Shown piece after piece: positions 1 through 9,282 of a DNA stretch of 23,304 bases. This stretch comes from Prolixibacteraceae bacterium (lineage in GTDB: Bacteria > Bacteroidota > Bacteroidia > Bacteroidales > Prolixibacteraceae). Each line of letters opens with the position of its first letter. Position 1 is the first letter of the stretch. The translations under genes were made by a program, and so were the position numbers. The stretch spans positions 1-23,304 of the forward strand of contig JACMKG010000115.1 in NCBI GenBank assembly GCA_014380255.1, written 5' to 3'. The notes beneath the pieces were generated by a model. It had not been told where the DNA came from. It worked only from the letters and a program-made list of their open reading frames with translations, and searched no databases.

Positions 1-219
1 CTCAAAATGTTTTTCAAAAATATGCGATATATTACGGTGACGACGGGAAAACCCCCTCAACAACTGACTCATAGCAGTTTTCACTTCCTTTTCAGGTAAT
101 GCTAATACCTGCCGGATAATGTTGGCTGAACGATCATCACTAAGGTGTAAAAAACGGGCAATTACACGCGAAGGATCGGGAGAGAAAATGACTTTTTTTC
201 TATTTACTGCTACTGCCAT
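1..219 (-). CDS. GH130 family glycoside phosphorylase/hydrolase, N-terminal part (runs off the window)
   Basis: Reading the minus strand from an ATG at 219 gives 73 codons, open to the window edge. The start is MAVAVNRKKVIFSPDPSR, followed by VIARF, and the fragment ends with RRHRNISHIFEKHFE. From memory, a PDPSRVIARF segment followed by a FSxRHRN...FExHF segment is the typical N-terminal helical region of the longer GH130 proteins of Bacteroidota, which phosphorolyse or hydrolyse beta-mannosides. The catalytic five-bladed propeller would lie outside the window, so activity cannot be judged. The gene is divergent from a plus-strand operon containing another GH130 enzyme and a glycosyltransferase, which suggests one shared beta-mannoside pathway. 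The family call rests on this N-terminal pattern only. Confidence 0.72.
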   Translation of the reverse strand, partial: MAVAVNRKKVIFSPDPSRVIARFLHLSDDRSANIIRQVLALPEKEVKTAMSQLLRGFSRRHRNISHIFEKHFE

Positions 220-1272
<1,053 letters not shown>

Positions 1273-1296
1273 CATATCATGTAATGCATATACATC

Positions 1297-2328
1297 ATGG
1301 TAAAAGTTAAAAAAGAGGGAATTGTCCTTGAAAAGACAGACCTTCCTTTTGAAAACGTAGCTGTATTAAATCCAGCAGTTATCAAGGAAGGGGATAGTGT
1401 CCATCTGTTTTACCGTGCTGTAAGAAAAGGAGAATATTCAACCATCGGCTATTGCAGGCTCGATGGGCCCATTGAGGTAGCCGAGCGGTTGGATTTTCCG
1501 CTCATTGATGCTGAACTGGAGATTGAAAAGCAAGGGCTGGAAGATCCACGCATCGTGAAGATTGATGATCTTTATTACCTGTCGTATACGGCTTATGATG
1601 GTTTCAATGCCCGGGGCGCTTTGGCAACATCCAAGGATTTAAAGACTTTTAAAAAACATGGATTGATAGCACCTCCTATCCGATATACCGATTTTATGGC
1701 AGGCAATAAAACAGGGGGCAAGATGAGCGGTAAGTACTACCGCAGTCAATTGTATTATTACAAGGAATCGGAACCAGGCAAAACACTGATGCTTTGGGAC
1801 AAAAATGTAGTTTTCTTTCCACGAAGGATTAAAGGAAAGCTAGTCTTTTTTCATTGCATAAGACCGGGGATTCAAATGGTCTCAGTCAATAACCTGGAGG
1901 ATTTGACCAAAGAATTCTGGGATCATTATTTTCATCGTTTTCAGGATCATATATTCATGGACCCTGTCTTTGAACATGAGTCCAGTTATATAGGCAGCGG
2001 ATGTCCTCCCATCGAAACAGAATACGGATGGCTGATGATTTATCACGGAGCCCGGGAAACCAACCAAGGGATGGTATATTCAGCTTGTGCAGCCGCTTTA
2101 CTTGATTTGGAGAACCCGGCAAGGGTAATAACCCGTTTGCCTTATGCTTTATTTGAACCCGAGTATTCCTGGGAGACAAAAGGAGAGGTTAACAATGTAG
2201 TTTTCCCCACTGGTACAGCCTTGTTTGGAGATACACTGTTTATTTATTATGGTGCTGCCGATGAGCACATTGCATGCGCTTCGGTAAGTTTATCGAAGCT
2301 GGTTGCTGAACTAATAAATAGTTGGTAA
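1297..2328 (+). CDS. GH130 family beta-mannoside phosphorylase or mannosidase
   Basis: This 343-aa protein is a complete GH130 enzyme of the usual five-bladed propeller length. Hallmarks are NPAVIKEGDSVHLFYRAVR (residues about 25-43), LEDPRI at 81-86, which carries the Asp (D83) I take to be the proposed proton donor, the FFPRRIKGKLVFFHCIRPGIQ block, PPIETEYGWLMIYHGA, and YYGAAD near the C-terminus. Known members phosphorolyse beta-1,4- or beta-1,2-mannosides, while some subfamilies hydrolyse them. I cannot assign the subfamily or the phosphate-binding residues by eye. No signal peptide is seen, so it should be cytoplasmic. It lies 30 bases before a GT4 fusion gene and is divergent from a second GH130 gene, suggesting synthesis and recycling of a mannose-containing oligosaccharide. 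Confidence 0.88.
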   Translation: MVKVKKEGIVLEKTDLPFENVAVLNPAVIKEGDSVHLFYRAVRKGEYSTIGYCRLDGPIEVAERLDFPLIDAELEIEKQGLEDPRIVKIDDLYYLSYTAYDGFNARGALATSKDLKTFKKHGLIAPPIRYTDFMAGNKTGGKMSGKYYRSQLYYYKESEPGKTLMLWDKNVVFFPRRIKGKLVFFHCIRPGIQMVSVNNLEDLTKEFWDHYFHRFQDHIFMDPVFEHESSYIGSGCPPIETEYGWLMIYHGARETNQGMVYSACAAALLDLENPARVITRLPYALFEPEYSWETKGEVNNVVFPTGTALFGDTLFIYYGAADEHIACASVSLSKLVAELINSW

Positions 2329-2358
2329 CCGGAATTATACATTAAAAAACTTTGTAAG

Positions 2359-4758
2359 ATGGAAGATAAGAACTTAAATAAACAAACGATTGATGATACG
2401 AACCGTCTCAAAGAAATGTTTGGATATGATATCATAGCTTCAGATGAAGCTAATCGTTTTAAACGTAGAGAAAAGGAGGAAGGGGCATCAAAGCTACCTG
2501 AAATACTGGTTATCTCCTCCTATCCTCCACGCGAGTGTGGAATAGCAACCTATTCAAAAGATCTGATAACATCCCTAAACAAGGAATTCGATCAGTCTTT
2601 TGATATTAAGGTGTGCGCATTGGAATCGGGGGATGAAACATTTGATTACGGGGATGAAGTAATATATACACTCAAGACTTCGCAATCCACTTCATTTTTT
2701 CCCATTGCATTATCAATAAATCAAAATAAGAATATTGAATTAGTCGTATTGCAACATGAATTTGGATTCTTTCATAAACAGGAAGAAGCATTTCTGCAAT
2801 TTGTACATCAGCTGACAAAGCCTGTGGTTTGTGTTTTTCATACGGTCTTACCACATCCTAATGAAACGTTCAAAGCAAAAGTACAACAGATAATTGCTGC
2901 CTGTAAGTCCATCGTGGTCATGACTCACAATTCGGAACAAATCCTGATTAACGACTATGAAATACCACAGGATAAAATCACCGTAATTGCGCATGGAACC
3001 CATCTAGCTGAACATGTGGATGATGATCATCTGAAAGAAAAATACGGATTAGGCCATCGTAAAATACTAAGCACCTTTGGCCTTTTAAGTGCAGGGAAGA
3101 ACATTGAAACCACCCTTGATGCATTGCCAGCCATCATTCAGACAAACCCTGAGGTCTTGTTTCTTATCATCGGGGCAACCCACCCCGAGGTTGTAAAATC
3201 AGAAGGAGAAGTTTACCGGCGCAAGCTGGAAGCCAAAGTCCAGCAAAACGGGTTAACGGATCATGTAAAATTCATTAACCGCTACCTTGAGTTGTCAGAA
3301 TTACTCGAATATCTGCAACTGACCGATATTTATGTGTTCAGTTCCAATGACCCCAATCAGGCCGTAAGCGGAACCTTTGCCTATGCGATGAGTTGTGGCT
3401 GCCCCATTATATCAACGCCCATACCTCATGCCAAAGAACTGTTGACTGAAGATACTGGTTTAATCTTTGATTTCGGGAACTCCGCCCAATTGGCTGAGGC
3501 AGTTATTAAATTACTGAATGATGATCCGTTAAGAAAGAATATGATCGTCAACACCTTGCAGAAGATTGTTTCTACTGCTTGGGAAAACTCAGCCGTTGCA
3601 CATGGAATTCTGTTTCACAAGCTAACTGATTCAAAGATTACGCTCCACTATAATCTGCCACCAATCAGGCTTGATCATATCTATCGGATGACAACAGATT
3701 TTGGAATGATTCAATTCGCCAAAATCAGCCAGCCTGATATGGATTCAGGGTATACACTCGATGACAATGCCAGGGCATTGTTGACCCTATGCATGCATTA
3801 CGAAATGTTCCCCAACGAAAAGGATTTAATCTACATGCAGAAGTACCTGGATTTTATCATATACTGCCAACAGCCTGAAGGTAATTTCTTAAATTATGTA
3901 GATGCAGATAAAAACTTTACGGAACAGAATCAGTCGGTGAATCTGGATGATTCAAATGGAAGGGCTATATGGGCCTTAGGTTACCTTATTTCCAAGAAGT
4001 CGATACTTCCATCCGAATTGATATCTCTGGCCCGCATAACCATGGAGAAAGCCATTCCTGCGCTCGAGAATATATATTCAACACGGGCTATGGCTTTTGG
4101 AATTAAAGGATTGTATCATTACCAGCATGAATTGTCAAAAGTGCCGGTGGCCTTGACGGTAAAAACACTGGCTGACAGGCTGGTTCAGATGTATAATCAC
4201 GTGTCAGAAAAAGAATGGGAATGGTATGAAAGCTATCTGACCTATGCAAATAGTTTATTGCCCGAGGCTTTAATATGTGCATGGTTGGTAACCGGCGATG
4301 ACCAATACAAGCAAATTGCACGTGAATCATTTAATTTCCTTCTCTCTCATATTTATACCGAAAGTGGAATCGAAGTTATCTCCAACAAAAACTGGTTCAT
4401 AAAAGGGCAGGAAAAAGAAAAGTTTGGAGAGCAGCCCATTGATGTAGCATACACCATAATGGCCTTGAGTAAGTTTTACGATGTATTTAAAGATCCTGAG
4501 TATTCACACAAGTTAGTTGTAGCCTTTAATTGGTTTTTAGGCCACAACCGTTTAAATAAAATCATCTACAATCCACGAACAGCAGGCTGTTTTGATGGAC
4601 TGGAGGAGGACAACATTAACCTTAACCAAGGGGCAGAATCAGTTTTAAGTTACCTGATGGCGCGCATGACCATTGAACAGCATTTGGAAGCTAAACCTCG
4701 TCAAAAACAAAAAGTAGAACATTTAAAGAAGTATACAAAGCAGGTAATGGGGAGCTAG
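2359..4758 (+). CDS. GT4-type glycosyltransferase fused to a C-terminal all-helical domain
   Basis: This 799-aa protein has two parts. Residues about 48-425 form a GT-B fold of family GT4: the N-terminal donor-side loop reads SSYPPRECGIATYSKDL, and a helix typical of the sugar-nucleotide site reads AMSCGCPIISTPIPHAKEL. The glutamates of the classical E-X7-E motif are replaced by Q334 and Y342 (QAVSGTFAY), a variant I associate with this subfamily. From residue about 433 a second, helix-rich domain begins (LPPIRLDHIYRMTTDFG) and carries a GYTLDDNARAL motif (D468-D469-N470). Its repeated Trp- and Tyr-rich helices suggest an alpha/alpha toroid. No signal peptide is present. It closes the YtxH-GH130-GT4 operon. 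The sugar is unknown; mannose is an inference from the GH130 neighbours. Confidence 0.85.
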   Translation: MEDKNLNKQTIDDTNRLKEMFGYDIIASDEANRFKRREKEEGASKLPEILVISSYPPRECGIATYSKDLITSLNKEFDQSFDIKVCALESGDETFDYGDEVIYTLKTSQSTSFFPIALSINQNKNIELVVLQHEFGFFHKQEEAFLQFVHQLTKPVVCVFHTVLPHPNETFKAKVQQIIAACKSIVVMTHNSEQILINDYEIPQDKITVIAHGTHLAEHVDDDHLKEKYGLGHRKILSTFGLLSAGKNIETTLDALPAIIQTNPEVLFLIIGATHPEVVKSEGEVYRRKLEAKVQQNGLTDHVKFINRYLELSELLEYLQLTDIYVFSSNDPNQAVSGTFAYAMSCGCPIISTPIPHAKELLTEDTGLIFDFGNSAQLAEAVIKLLNDDPLRKNMIVNTLQKIVSTAWENSAVAHGILFHKLTDSKITLHYNLPPIRLDHIYRMTTDFGMIQFAKISQPDMDSGYTLDDNARALLTLCMHYEMFPNEKDLIYMQKYLDFIIYCQQPEGNFLNYVDADKNFTEQNQSVNLDDSNGRAIWALGYLISKKSILPSELISLARITMEKAIPALENIYSTRAMAFGIKGLYHYQHELSKVPVALTVKTLADRLVQMYNHVSEKEWEWYESYLTYANSLLPEALICAWLVTGDDQYKQIARESFNFLLSHIYTESGIEVISNKNWFIKGQEKEKFGEQPIDVAYTIMALSKFYDVFKDPEYSHKLVVAFNWFLGHNRLNKIIYNPRTAGCFDGLEEDNINLNQGAESVLSYLMARMTIEQHLEAKPRQKQKVEHLKKYTKQVMGS

Positions 4759-4762
4759 TGGT

Positions 4763-4806
4763 GGACAAGGAAGAAGTAAAAAGTAAAAAGGGAAAGAAGG
4801 GGAGAG
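4763..4806. repeat. Purine-rich dispersed repeat
   Basis: The stretch begins GGACAAGGAAGAAGTAAAAA and continues almost purely in G and A directly after the glycosyltransferase stop codon. A near-identical opening (GGACAAGGCAAAAGTGAAAA) occurs at 9872, and an inverted version ends at 10117. It is therefore a dispersed non-coding repeat and not a gene. Confidence 0.6.
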
Positions 4807-4890
4807 AAAACACGGGGGCGAGGGGACGAAAAAATGGGAAAGTAGGGATATCGTTCATTGGCGTGATTCTTGATAAGATAGTATAGAAGC

Positions 4891-4951
4891 TACTGGCTGC
4901 TGGCAAACCATTGATGTATCATTGAAGCATCTCTCTTGCCAGCAGCCAGTA
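4891..4951. terminator. Perfect 16-bp inverted repeat, possible terminator of the GT4 operon
   Basis: TACTGGCTGCTGGCAA (4891-4906) pairs exactly with TTGCCAGCAGCCAGTA (4936-4951) across a 29-base spacer. A partial further copy, TAGCAGCCAGCGG, follows at about 4954. There is no U-tract and the loop is long, so it may be a dispersed repeat rather than a true terminator. It separates the GT4 operon from cbpA. Confidence 0.45.
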
Positions 4952-5028
4952 ACTAGCAGCCAGCGGCTCGCTTGTTCTAATTATTTATGAATACCAAAAT
5001 TTACACTCAATTGAATATTTAAACAAGT

Positions 5029-5916
5029 ATGGAATTCGTAGATTATTATAAAATATTAGGAATCGATAAAAACGCAACCGATAAGGATATTAAAAATGCT
5101 TACCGTAAGCTGGCGCGAAAGTATCATCCTGATTTGCATCCCAATGACAAGGAAGCCAAAGCTAAATTTCAACAGATCAATGAAGCCAATGAAGTATTGA
5201 GCGATCCTGAAAAACGCAAGAAATACGATCAATATGGCCAAGAATGGAAACATGCCGAAGAGTATGAAAAGGCCAGCCAATACCAACAACAATCATCCCA
5301 GTCAAGAAATGCCAGATACACCAACATGGGAGCCGATGAAGGCTTTTCTGATTTCTTTGAATCCATGTTTGGAGGCTTTGGCGGTGGTGCTAGAGGCCGC
5401 CAGGTGAGATACAGGGGTGAAGACTACAAAGCAGAACTACAGCTTGATCTCATTGATGCGTATGAAACTCATAAAAGAACCCTTACGGTCAACGGGAAAA
5501 ACATACGTATCACTATTCCCGCGGGTATAGAAAATGGACAAACTATTAAAATTGCAGGCCATGGAGGTGAAGGAATCAATGGCGGACCCAATGGCGATTT
5601 GTACATCACATTCGTGATAGCCAATCATCCCCGATTTAAACGCATTGAGGATAATTTACACACAACTGTTGATCTGGATCTTTACACAGCTGTACTTGGT
5701 GGCGAAATTACAATTGAAACACTTACCGGGAAAGTAAAGCTTAAAATAAGTCCAGAGACCCAGAACGGTACAAAAGTCAAGTTAAATGGTAAAGGATTCC
5801 CTGTGTATAAAAAGCCGGGTGAATTTGGGGATTTATATGTAACCTATGAGATTAAGATTCCTACCAACTTAACACAGGCGCAAAAAGACCTGTTTATTCA
5901 ATTGTCAAAACTATAA
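5029..5916 (+). CDS. cbpA: DnaJ-like co-chaperone, curved-DNA-binding protein CbpA type
   Basis: This 295-aa protein has an N-terminal J domain (residues about 5-70) with the HPD tripeptide that stimulates DnaK ATPase at 33-35 ([10 protein letters not shown]). A Gly/Phe-rich linker follows at about 108-130 ([16 protein letters not shown]), then the two C-terminal beta-sandwich client-binding domains ([30 protein letters not shown]). The CxxCxGxG zinc repeats of true DnaJ are missing, which makes it a type II (CbpA-like) J protein. The cbpM gene follows after 11 bases, supporting the name. It should act in the cytoplasm with DnaK; DNA binding is known for the E. coli homologue only. Confidence 0.93.
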   Translation: MEFVDYYKILGIDKNATDKDIKNAYRKLARKYHPDLHPNDKEAKAKFQQINEANEVLSDPEKRKKYDQYGQEWKHAEEYEKASQYQQQSSQSRNARYTNMGADEGFSDFFESMFGGFGGGARGRQVRYRGEDYKAELQLDLIDAYETHKRTLTVNGKNIRITIPAGIENGQTIKIAGHGGEGINGGPNGDLYITFVIANHPRFKRIEDNLHTTVDLDLYTAVLGGEITIETLTGKVKLKISPETQNGTKVKLNGKGFPVYKKPGEFGDLYVTYEIKIPTNLTQAQKDLFIQLSKL

Positions 5917-5927
5917 AAATTATAAAG

Positions 5928-6233
5928 ATGGATAGAACGAAATTAATACCAGCTGATGAATTCTGTGCCATCCACAACATAGAGTTTTCTTTCATTCAAA
6001 GCCTGGAGGAAACGGGTTTAATAGAGATTAAAACCATTGAAGATACAGGCTTTATCCCCGTTAACCAGATTTATGACCTTGAGAGAATGGTACATCTGCA
6101 CAATGAACTCGATATTAACATTGAAGGCATTGATGCGATTACCCATTTACTGCATCGAATCATGGATCTGCAGGAGGAAGTAAGGATGCTTAAACTAAGA
6201 CTACGATTGTTTGAGAATGATTCCTTCGATTAA
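5928..6233 (+). CDS. cbpM: CbpM-type chaperone modulator (MerR-like helix domain)
   Basis: This 101-aa protein directly follows cbpA with an 11-base gap. It opens with DRTKLIPADEFCAIHNIEFSF, continues with GLIEIKTIEDTGFIPVNQI and LERMVHLHNELDINIEGIDAI, and ends in a leucine-rich helix (LLHRIMDLQEEVRMLKLRLRLF). This is the MerR_2/CbpM architecture: a winged-helix-like N-terminal part and a coiled-coil tail. CbpM binds the J domain of CbpA and inhibits its co-chaperone and DNA-binding activity. Length and position match the family, so the assignment is firm. Confidence 0.88.
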   Translation: MDRTKLIPADEFCAIHNIEFSFIQSLEETGLIEIKTIEDTGFIPVNQIYDLERMVHLHNELDINIEGIDAITHLLHRIMDLQEEVRMLKLRLRLFENDSFD

Positions 6234-6396
6234 TGTAATTCCTTCTCTAGGTAGACATTAAAAGAAACAGGTAGATTAATAAGAATTATGAAACTATATT
6301 TTTTGAAACGTGTAAAAATTAAATAATGGATTTAACAGACGTGGAATTACAAGATTCCAACGGAACGTTTGATCTACAGTAATCAATTTAAAACAG

Positions 6397-7059
6397 ATGA
6401 TTATGAAAATGTTCAAATTTATTTTACCAGCTATCTTATCCTCAGCCCTTTTATTATCGGGTTGTTCATCACTCAATAAAACTCAGAAGGGTGCAGGTAT
6501 AGGCACCGTTGCAGGCGGTGCCGCAGGTGCCGTTATCGGACGGGCATCAGGCAATACGGCCATGGGCACTGTCATTGGAGCTGCCGTTGGTGGCGTGACA
6601 GGCGCAGTTATTGGCAGACAAATGGACAAACAAGCTGAAGAAATCAGGAATAAGGTTCCCGATGCTAAAGTCGAACGCGTTGGTGAAGGTATTGTTGTCG
6701 AATTCAAAAACAATATACTCTTTGGATTCGATAAATCTGACCTTACTAATGAAGCAAAAGAAAATCTAGGCAATCTGGTAACTGTATTAAATGACTATCC
6801 TGATACGAATATTGCAATCTATGGACATACTGATGCTAAAGGTTCAGATGCTTACAATCAGAAACTCTCTGAAAGAAGAGCAAAGGCCGTTTCAGATTAC
6901 CTGGCCAGCAACAACATTACTTCAAATCGTCTGACGACCAAAGGATTTGGAGAAACACAACCTAAAGTAACGGGAGAATCCGAAGAAGCAGCTGCCCAAA
7001 ACCGCCGAGTAGAATTTGCTATTACAGCTAATGAAAAAATGAAACAGGAAGCCGAATAA
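6397..7059 (+). CDS. OmpA-family peptidoglycan-binding lipoprotein with glycine zipper
   Basis: The 220-aa protein begins with a lipoprotein signal (ALLLSGC, lipid-bearing Cys at residue 23). A glycine-zipper segment follows at about 30-75, with many GxxxG steps (GAGIGTVAGGAAGAVIG; GAAVGGVTGAVIG) and probably two packed membrane helices. An OmpA C-terminal domain occupies about 105-214, with the peptidoglycan-binding pattern YGHTDAKGSDAYNQKLSERR and a closing QNRRVEF. It probably anchors the outer membrane to the peptidoglycan. The ATG at 6403 may be the true start, since MKMFKF is a more usual signal-peptide beginning. A weak hairpin at 7060-7085 separates it from the next outer-membrane gene. 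Confidence 0.9.
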   Translation: MIMKMFKFILPAILSSALLLSGCSSLNKTQKGAGIGTVAGGAAGAVIGRASGNTAMGTVIGAAVGGVTGAVIGRQMDKQAEEIRNKVPDAKVERVGEGIVVEFKNNILFGFDKSDLTNEAKENLGNLVTVLNDYPDTNIAIYGHTDAKGSDAYNQKLSERRAKAVSDYLASNNITSNRLTTKGFGETQPKVTGESEEAAAQNRRVEFAITANEKMKQEAE

Positions 7060-7085
7060 GATATTGAAAACCAATATCATTTTTA
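7060..7085 (+). terminator. Weak hairpin after the OmpA-like gene
   Basis: GATATTG (7060-7066) pairs with CAATATC (7072-7078) over a five-base loop and is followed by ATTTTTA. The stem is short and AT-rich, so termination would be partial at best. Confidence 0.35.
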
Positions 7086-7118
7086 CACAATCATTTTTAA
7101 CATCTAAATGAGAAAAGT

Positions 7119-7775
7119 ATGAAAAATAAAATAGTATTCTTAGTTGCAATCCTTACTATGTTTGGATTTTATGCCAATGCACAAACCATGGAGGACGAAG
7201 GTGCTTCATTTGGCCTTAGAGGTGGCGTGAACTTTCAAAATATCAATGGGGAGGATCCCAGTGGTGATAAATGGGAAAATGACATGGCTGTTCGTTTTAA
7301 TGCAGGTGTTGTCGCAAACATTCCTGTTGCTCCTGAATTCTATTTCCAGCCAGGATTACTTTATACTACTAAAGGAGCAAAATTTAACGGTGAAGTATTA
7401 GGGATTGATACCAGTTCTGAGTTAAACACCTCCTATCTGGAATTACCTTTAAGTTTCCTTTACAGACCACTCCTGGGCACTGGACATATTTTGTTAGGCT
7501 TTGGCCCTTATGTAGCCTATGGATTAGGAGGAAAATTTGAATCTGGGGACAATGAATTGGATATCAAATTTGGAGATGAATCATCAGATGATTTCTTTTA
7601 CTTGAAAAGAATGGATTATGGAGCTAATCTATTCTTTGGTTATGAATTGCAAAATGGATTATCTGTTCAACTTAACACTCAACTTGGATTAGCTAATATC
7701 TTACCTGATGTTGCAGATAATGATGCAACTTTCAAGAACACGGGTTTTGGAATCTCCTTGGGCTACATGTTCTAA
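7119..7775 (+). CDS. Outer-membrane beta-barrel protein (PorT/OMP_b-brl type)
   Basis: This 218-aa protein has a cleavable signal peptide (MKNKIVFLVAILTMFGFYANAQ). The mature chain alternates polar and hydrophobic residues as membrane beta strands do: FGLRGGVNFQNI near the start, then MAVRFNAGVVANIPV, FYFQPGLLYTTKGAKF, SYLELPLSFLYRP, LLGFGPYVAYGLGGKF, YGANLFFGYEL and the final FGISLGYMF, which ends in the aromatic residue favoured for barrel insertion. Proteins of this class are about 200 aa with eight strands. The substrate is unknown; many act as small structural porins. A strong terminator follows at 7851-7885. Confidence 0.85.
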   Translation: MKNKIVFLVAILTMFGFYANAQTMEDEGASFGLRGGVNFQNINGEDPSGDKWENDMAVRFNAGVVANIPVAPEFYFQPGLLYTTKGAKFNGEVLGIDTSSELNTSYLELPLSFLYRPLLGTGHILLGFGPYVAYGLGGKFESGDNELDIKFGDESSDDFFYLKRMDYGANLFFGYELQNGLSVQLNTQLGLANILPDVADNDATFKNTGFGISLGYMF

Positions 7776-7850
7776 GCTCATGAAGTTATTCCTAGATGAA
7801 TGATTTGCGGTGTTGAGCACAAGTCAATAAAAATCATATAAGTATACCAA

Positions 7851-7885
7851 AGAGAGGTTGTTTACAAAAACAGCCTCTCTTTTTT
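7851..7885 (+). terminator. Rho-independent terminator after the beta-barrel gene
   Basis: AGAGAGGTTGTTT (from 7851) pairs with AAACAGCCTCTCT (ending 7880), apart from one wobble pair, and runs directly into a T tract at 7880-7885. It is 75 bases downstream of the stop codon and is the best plus-strand terminator in this part of the window. Confidence 0.85.
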
Positions 7886-8046
7886 ATTCTTGCCTTTCAT
7901 GAATTAAAATACGATGATGTTTACCCCTGTATGAAGAAACCTTTTAGCAGGGTTTATTGTTTCATTGTCGAATGTTACATTCTGTTTTTTTTAAAACATG
8001 AATTCCTGAGATACTGCAATTTAATTCACACATATATTCCAACGGC

Positions 8047-8703
8047 ATGAAAGAATTTATCAAGAATAACAGCTTATCGCTCGTATTCTTCCTTCTGTTT
8101 TTAATTGCTTTGGTTGGACAAATCATCTTTGGCCTACAGGAACACAACATCGAGCTCCTTGAACAAGGAGGCGCTTCGTTGTCACTGGCATCCTACCTGT
8201 CTTCAGGTCATTTTATTCAATCAACTTTCGAGAACTGGGAAAGTGAATTCCTGCAAATGACCCTTTTTGTGGTCTTTACCATTTTCCTTCAGCAAAAAGG
8301 CTCTTCCGAATCCAAAGACTTTGATAAGAAAGAAGAGGTCGACCGTGAACCTTCTTCCCGCAAAAAGGATGCGCCTTGGCCGGTAAAAAAAGGAGGTTGG
8401 ATACTGACAATCTATAAATACTCGCTCACCATTGCCTTTACCCTTTTATTCCTGGTCTCGTTTGTCCTTCACTTTTATGGAAGCCTGAAGGATGAAAATG
8501 TAAAACTGGCCTTGAAATCATTGCCCACTGAATCGGCCATTGAATACCTTACCAACGCACGTTTCTGGTTCGAATCCTTTCAAAACTGGCAAAGTGAATT
8601 CCTCTCGGTCTTTGCTATTGTTATTCTGTCCATCTTTCTAAGGCAAAAAGGCTCTCCACAGTCAAAACCTGTCGATGCGCCTTATTATGAAACCGGCGAA
8701 TAA
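8047..8703 (+). CDS. Integral membrane protein with internal duplication (DUF6766-like)
   Basis: The 218-aa protein consists of two similar halves. Each half has an N-terminal membrane helix (SLSLVFFLLFLIALVGQIIFG; SLTIAFTLLFLVSFVLHFYG), a soluble stretch ending in F-x-NW-x-SEFL (FENWESEFLQM; FQNWQSEFLSV), and a second helix ending in a xFLxQKGS motif (FLQQKGSSESK; FLRQKGSPQSK). A charged loop at about 96-118 joins them. This resembles DUF6766 proteins, whose function is unknown. Four membrane helices with in-register copies point to duplication and fusion of a two-helix ancestor. It stands alone, after a terminator and before a repeat-rich gap. Confidence 0.78.
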   Translation: MKEFIKNNSLSLVFFLLFLIALVGQIIFGLQEHNIELLEQGGASLSLASYLSSGHFIQSTFENWESEFLQMTLFVVFTIFLQQKGSSESKDFDKKEEVDREPSSRKKDAPWPVKKGGWILTIYKYSLTIAFTLLFLVSFVLHFYGSLKDENVKLALKSLPTESAIEYLTNARFWFESFQNWQSEFLSVFAIVILSIFLRQKGSPQSKPVDAPYYETGE

Positions 8704-8740
8704 CCAGCGAGTTAACAGGAGCTTTAATCATTTAAAATGA

Positions 8741-8770
8741 ACACATAGGTACATAGGACACATAGAAAAA
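8741..8770 (+). repeat. ACATAGG-type short repeat (copy 1 of a dispersed pair)
   Basis: This 30-base segment consists of CACATAGG/TACATAGG/ACACATAG steps followed by an A-run. Its reverse complement recurs at 19113-19142 with 29 of 30 bases identical by my reading. The internal period is 8-9 bases. Confidence 0.85.
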
Positions 8771-8879
8771 AGAAGGAAAAATGAAAAAGGCAAAAGGAAA
8801 GTGATTAGTGATCAGTCACAATTTACAGTGCCTTCGGGTTCTGGCGACAGCTTCGTTCCCTCGTTCCTTCTTCAGACGA

Positions 8880-8911
8880 TCAATCCATCAGTCCATCAAT
8901 CCATCAATCCA
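8880..8911. repeat. 8-bp tandem repeat TCAATCCA, four units
   Basis: The units are TCAATCCA, TCAGTCCA, TCAATCCA and TCAATCCA. Read on the opposite strand the unit is TGGATTGA, the same family as the GGATTGAA arrays at 18931-18969 and 19036-19067. Confidence 0.9.
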
Positions 8912-9205
8912 TACTTTTAAAAACCTTACCTTTTTTTCCACCTTAGTAACGCAGCAAGGATGATGCGCAAAACCGTCCGCGTAAGATGCTGTTAAAAGAG
9001 AAATAGATGTTGCGGACGAAAAGGCTATAACAATGCTTTGAATAATAACACATACTTGAAGTTGTACATTCCAAAAGAAAAGAATATCCAATAATGAATA
9101 TTCAATACTCAATATACAATAGCCTTGATCAATGCTTACTTGGAATTTGGAATCTGAAACCAGAAATTTAAAACCAATCCATCCGTACCTGACGTGGGGT
9201 CAAAA

Positions 9206-9239
9206 AATAAAGGGACTATATTCAAATAGCCCCTTTATT
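9206..9239 (-). terminator. Terminator of the PA2169-like gene
   Basis: AATAAAGGGACTAT (9206-9219) pairs with ATAGCCCCTTTATT (9226-9239), with one non-Watson-Crick position, around a six-base loop. On the minus strand the stem is followed by a T run, 44 bases past the stop codon of the gene ending at 9283. Confidence 0.8.
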
Positions 9240-9282
9240 TTTGATATATTAATGTATGCAAACAGGAAGTCCGAGTCAATAA

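Larger units (their letters stand above)
8704..9282. other. Repeat-rich intergenic region without a gene
   Basis: About 580 bases contain an ACATAGG-type repeat (8741-8770), a G/A-rich stretch (8765-8805), four 8-bp TCAATCCA units (8880-8911) and the terminator of the minus-strand gene (9206-9239). I see no credible coding sequence; the longest open stretches are AT-rich and have neither family features nor a ribosome binding site. Confidence 0.6.

Noticed and set aside
6483..6773. A 96-codon minus-strand frame rich in Pro and Ala
   Set aside because: It is antisense to the glycine zipper of the OmpA-like lipoprotein, where GGC/GGT codons give Ala/Pro/Thr on the other strand.
8888..9112. A 74-codon minus-strand frame
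   Set aside because: It starts in repeats and ends inside the TCAATCCA array; there is no conserved-looking segment.
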